32,405 nucleotides of DNA, from assembly GCA_022823865.1 (NCBI GenBank), contig JAJEHF010000043.1, positions 1-32,405 of the forward strand, in the 5' to 3' direction. Under the pieces are notes generated by a model. The model was not told the DNA's origin, did not search any database, and saw only the letters and a program-made list of their open reading frames with translations. How positions within the stretch are numbered: the stretch's first letter is position 1; the number at the start of each line of letters is the position of its first letter. Of this stretch, positions 30,106 to 32,405 are shown piece after piece. The DNA is from Bryobacterales bacterium (lineage in GTDB: Bacteria > Acidobacteriota > Terriglobia > Bryobacterales > UBA6623). Both the position numbers and the translations under genes were made by a program.

Positions 30106-31053
30106 TCAGCGCCGCTGGTCGCTATCCGCGTAGAACCCGTACCCGGCGTGGTGCAGGAAGACGTCCTCGAGGCTGGGCCGCGAGATCTTCACCGATTCGA
30201 TCTGAGTTCCGAAGCGAGTCATCAGGCGGGCTGCCCACTTCGATCCCTCGGGATGTTCGAAGCGAACCTCGTCGCCGTTCACGTGGGCGTCTTGCACCGC
30301 GAATTCTTCGGCCAGCGCCGTCGCGACCGCGGCTGCGCCGCCGGTAGCCAGCGTGACGACTTCGCCGCCGATCTCGGACTTGAGGTCGGCGGGCGTGCCC
30401 TGGCGGATCAACTTGCCGCGATCCAGGATCGCCAGCTCGTCGCAAGCATCCGCCTCTTCCAGCAGATGCGTGGTCAGCAGCACCGTGACGCCTACGGCAG
30501 ACCGCAACTGCTCCAAGTGGCGCCAGAAGGCCAGCCGGGCCACCGGATCGACTCCGGTGCTCGGCTCGTCCAGCAGCAACAGTTTCGGGCCGTGCAGCAG
30601 GCCCTTGGCCAGATCCGCCCGGCGGCGCAGTCCGCCCGACAGGGTCTGCACGCGATCCTTGCGTCGGTCCCCCAGGCCGACCTTTTCCAGCACTTCTCCG
30701 ATGCGCTCGGCCAGATCGTGCCCGCGCAGGCCATACATGTGGCCTTGGTGCACGAGGTTTTCCTCGACGGTCAGCCGGGAGTCCAAGCTCTGGGACTGGA
30801 AGACGACGCCGACTTGGCGCCGAGCCTCGATCGGCCGCTCGGTGACATCGATCCCGAACAGCTTGGCGCTGCCGCTCTCGGGAGCGAGCAGGGTGGAGAG
30901 GATGCGGAACAGCGTGGTCTTGCCGCTGCCGTTCGGCCCGAGCAGGCCGAAGATAGACCGCGGCGCGACCTGGAAGCTGACAGCGTCAAGCGCCCGAGTC
31001 TCGCCGTAGCTGTAGGTGCATTCCGAGATTTCTACTGCAGCGGGCGCGGGCAT
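30106..31053 (-). CDS. ABC transporter ATPase, DrrA/ABC-2 export type (orphan)
   Basis: A 315-residue ATPase. The ATG at 31053 starts a normal N-terminus (VEISECTYSYGETRALDAVSF); the longer open frame upstream looks non-coding. Walker A is G39PNGSGKTT47, the Q-loop is VGVVFQSQSLD, the signature is LSGGLRRRADLAKGLLHGP (LSGGL, not LSGGQ), Walker B is LLLLDEPSTGVDP and the switch is LLTTHLLEEAD. Residues about 235-315 form a C-terminal domain typical of DrrA-like daunorubicin/multidrug and ABC-2 exporters, ending with ISRPSLEDVFLHHAGY. No permease gene lies on either side: the 3' neighbour converges 28 bases away, and the 5' side is a 361-bp gap. It must work with a permease encoded elsewhere, or the partner has been lost. 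Confidence 0.92.
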   Translation of the reverse strand: MPAPAAVEISECTYSYGETRALDAVSFQVAPRSIFGLLGPNGSGKTTLFRILSTLLAPESGSAKLFGIDVTERPIEARRQVGVVFQSQSLDSRLTVEENLVHQGHMYGLRGHDLAERIGEVLEKVGLGDRRKDRVQTLSGGLRRRADLAKGLLHGPKLLLLDEPSTGVDPVARLAFWRHLEQLRSAVGVTVLLTTHLLEEADACDELAILDRGKLIRQGTPADLKSEIGGEVVTLATGGAAAVATALAEEFAVQDAHVNGDEVRFEHPEGSKWAARLMTRFGTQIESVKISRPSLEDVFLHHAGYGFYADSDQRR

Positions 31054-31072
31054 CCAGAGGGCTATTGGTTTG

Positions 31073-31080
31073 ACGGTAGC
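31073..31080 (-). promoter_or_regulatory. -10-like element (GC-TACCGT) for the ABC ATPase
   Basis: On the minus strand TGCTACCGT precedes the ATG at 31053 by 19 bases, in the same TGC-TANNNT form as other genes here. The leader would be about 13 bases with no Shine-Dalgarno. Confidence 0.35.
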
Positions 31081-31336
31081 ACAGCGGCCAGCCGCTCCTT
31101 GTGCCGCCGTTGGCACCGGTGCGTGGTGCCATCGGCACACCTAGGAAGGCGCTGGTGGCAGGGGACACGTGCCAGGAGGCGGCCGCCCACTGGACCTATA
31201 CCGCTCGGCGCGAGCACAGGGCCGGCCGTTGCCAGTCACGAGCCGGGTCCGGTAGTCGCGCGGGGTGCTGTCTTTCGTTACCGGGAGTGAACTGCGGCCA
31301 GCTAGGACGGTCGCAGCCGTCCGCGTTTCCTGCATT

Positions 31337-31344
31337 GCTATTCT
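31337..31344 (+). promoter_or_regulatory. Extended -10 (TGC-TATTCT) of the cupin gene
   Basis: TATTCT (31339-31344), preceded by TGC (31336-31338), lies 70 bases before the cupin ATG. Unlike the leaderless cases, this leader (about 64 bases) ends in a good Shine-Dalgarno, GGGAGGA (31402-31408). Confidence 0.5.
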
Positions 31345-31349
31345 TCGAA

Positions 31350-31370
31350 GGGGCATGTTGGTGGGGCATG
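31350..31370 (+). repeat. GGGGCATG direct repeat in the cupin leader
   Basis: GGGGCATG occurs at 31350-31357 and again at 31363-31370, 13 bases apart, immediately after the predicted transcription start of the cupin gene. The position would suit a repressor site, but 8-base repeats can arise by chance. Confidence 0.35.
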
Positions 31371-31414
31371 CCGATTCCTATGCGAGCAAGTACTAGCAGT
31401 CGGGAGGAACTTCC

Positions 31415-32260
31415 ATGAGGAGAAGCATGGCCACGCTGGCCGCGACTTTGGTCGCCGTTGGCGTCTTGGGAACGGCGCAGGCCGCGGCTAGTGGGCGTCC
31501 TGAAAATGAACTCGTCAAGAGCTCGGACGTTGAGTTCATACCCCTGAATCCCGCGCGCGGCGAACTCGGCCCGAAGGCGGGAAAGCTCTGGGGCGACATC
31601 CGGGCAGACGTGCCGTCCGGGGTCCTTGTCAAGTTCGTGGACGGCTTTGAGTCGCCGCCGCATATCCACAACATCACCTACCGCGCGGTCGTGATCAGCG
31701 GTGCCGTTCACAACGACGACCCCGCTGCCGCGAAGATGTGGATGGAGTCCGGCTCGTTCTGGACGCAGCCGCCGGGGGAAAACCACATCACCTCCGCGAA
31801 TGGCGAGAACTCCATGATCTTCTTGGAGATCCTGTCGGGTCCCTATCTCGTCAAGCCTGCGGATGAAGCGTTCGACAGCGGCGAGCGCCCGATCAACGTC
31901 GCAGCGCGAAACATCATGTGGCTGCAGGCGGAGGACACAGAGTGGGTCGACGGCGAAGGCCCCGAGATGGCCTACCTCTGGGGCAGCGTCGAGGACGACG
32001 AGAAAAACGGCACCTTCGTCAAGCTGCCGTCCGGCTACGGCGGTGAACTCAGCACTAGCGCCCCTTTGATGCGTGTCGTGACGATCCAGGGCCAGGCCAG
32101 CATCCAGCTGTCGGGCGAATCCGAGACCCACAGCCTGGCCCCGGGCAGCTATTTCGGCTCGCAGGGAAAGGCGGTGCATCAGCTCTCGTGCGACTCGGAC
32201 GAGGAGTGTGTCCTGTATCTGCACACTGAAGGCAAGTATGAACTCGGCGCCTCGCCGTAG
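31415..32260 (+). CDS. Exported double-cupin protein (DUF4437-like)
   Basis: A 281-residue protein with GGGAGGA 6 bases before the ATG and a signal peptide ([25 protein letters not shown]). The mature part has two similar beta-barrel halves. The first (about 35-145) contains [27 protein letters not shown], with His-x-His as possible metal ligands, and [13 protein letters not shown]. The second (about 165-275) contains [32 protein letters not shown] and [22 protein letters not shown]. This matches the bicupin DUF4437-type family, exported proteins of unknown function found in Planctomycetes, Proteobacteria and Acidobacteria. Metal binding and a dioxygenase-like or binding role are possible. 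The gene stands alone between the ATPase and the window end. Confidence 0.8.
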   Translation: MRRSMATLAATLVAVGVLGTAQAAASGRPENELVKSSDVEFIPLNPARGELGPKAGKLWGDIRADVPSGVLVKFVDGFESPPHIHNITYRAVVISGAVHNDDPAAAKMWMESGSFWTQPPGENHITSANGENSMIFLEILSGPYLVKPADEAFDSGERPINVAARNIMWLQAEDTEWVDGEGPEMAYLWGSVEDDEKNGTFVKLPSGYGGELSTSAPLMRVVTIQGQASIQLSGESETHSLAPGSYFGSQGKAVHQLSCDSDEECVLYLHTEGKYELGASP

Positions 32261-32304
32261 CCTGACTCATCTTCGACAGTTTGATTTTCGCGTTTCGCTA
32301 AACC

Positions 32305-32322
32305 AAGCTATTGCAATAGCTT
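32305..32322. promoter_or_regulatory. 18-bp perfect palindrome after the cupin gene
   Basis: AAGCTATTGCAATAGCTT is a perfect inverted repeat, unusually AT-rich for this genome, 44 bases after the cupin stop. It has no spacer, so it is a better protein-binding site than a terminator. It lies upstream of the possible promoter at 32327-32355, which suggests an operator or activator site for a gene beyond the window. Confidence 0.45.
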
Positions 32323-32326
32323 AGGG

Positions 32327-32355
32327 TAGGCAGAAATCGGGCGTGGCACTACAAT
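32327..32355 (+). promoter_or_regulatory. Possible promoter for a gene beyond the right edge
   Basis: TAGGCA (32327-32332) and TACAAT (32350-32355) are 17 bases apart; the -10 matches 5 of 6 positions and the -35 matches 4 of 6. No start codon with a signal follows before the window ends. Confidence 0.4.
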
Positions 32356-32405
32356 GCCCGGATTCGGCAGCGATTTGATTGCGCAAACAGCGTCAGGCTG
32401 CCTGG

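Larger units (their letters stand above)
31054..31414. other. Divergent intergenic region ABC ATPase / cupin
   Basis: No gene is supported in these 361 bases. The left part holds a -10-like element for the ATPase. The right part holds an extended -10 for the cupin gene, a short direct repeat and the cupin Shine-Dalgarno. The middle (about 31085-31330) is GC-rich and shows nothing recognisable. Confidence 0.5.

Noticed and set aside
1-32405. tRNA, rRNA, CRISPR array or prophage
   Set aside because: All gaps longer than about 60 bases were read for cloverleaf arms, spaced repeats and phage genes; none was found.

Overview
The window looks like a piece of an Acidobacteriota chromosome, probably from the Bryobacterales/Solibacteres side and possibly marine or host-associated. 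The evidence is high G+C, a long TonB-dependent receptor with an N-terminal carboxypeptidase-regulatory domain, a protein of the 'VWFA-related Acidobacterial domain' type, a DUF1592/DUF1552 gene pair, and many exported hydrolases. No rRNA, tRNA, CRISPR array or prophage was seen. The only hint of a mobile element is a 24-residue N-terminus at the extreme left edge that resembles an IS transposase.

Left region (421-9732, +): a TonB-dependent receptor, then a strong hairpin, then four tightly packed genes. These encode an exported diheme DUF1592-type cytochrome, a Tat-exported DUF1552 protein, an exported ankyrin-repeat protein and an exported alpha/beta hydrolase. The junctions are -4, +2 and +9 bp, so this looks like one transcription unit. 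It is the best candidate here for an uncharacterised extracytoplasmic system. By eye it is lower in G+C than most of what follows.

Middle region (9810-19039): a BNR-type beta-propeller protein, nrdR, an FGly-type sulfatase with a C-terminal helical repeat region, a serine beta-lactamase/esterase, pyrF, an oxalyl-CoA-synthetase-like acyl-CoA ligase and a biosynthetic arginine decarboxylase. Housekeeping genes alternate with secreted hydrolases. The ligase lies 20 bp downstream of speA on the same strand.

Right region (19456-32260): an MFS transporter with a creatininase-family hydrolase (4 bp apart), a small zinc-ribbon protein divergent from an orphan transport-auxiliary-type lipoprotein, a second sulfatase facing a GH2 lipoprotein, a TPR protein divergent from a PmtA-like methyltransferase, a CvpA-VWFA pair, an orphan ABC ATPase and a double-cupin exported protein. 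The two sulfatases, GH2 enzyme and BNR propeller fit degradation of sulfated or decorated polysaccharide, though they do not form one operon.

A pattern runs through the window. Many genes have no Shine-Dalgarno sequence but do have a TANNNT hexamer, often written GC-TANNNT, 7-12 bp before the start codon. This points to extended -10 promoters and leaderless or near-leaderless mRNAs. Other genes (TonB receptor, cytochrome, DUF1552, CvpA, sulfatase 2, cupin, speA) have an ordinary Shine-Dalgarno sequence. Promoter, terminator and composition statements are read by eye and were not computed.
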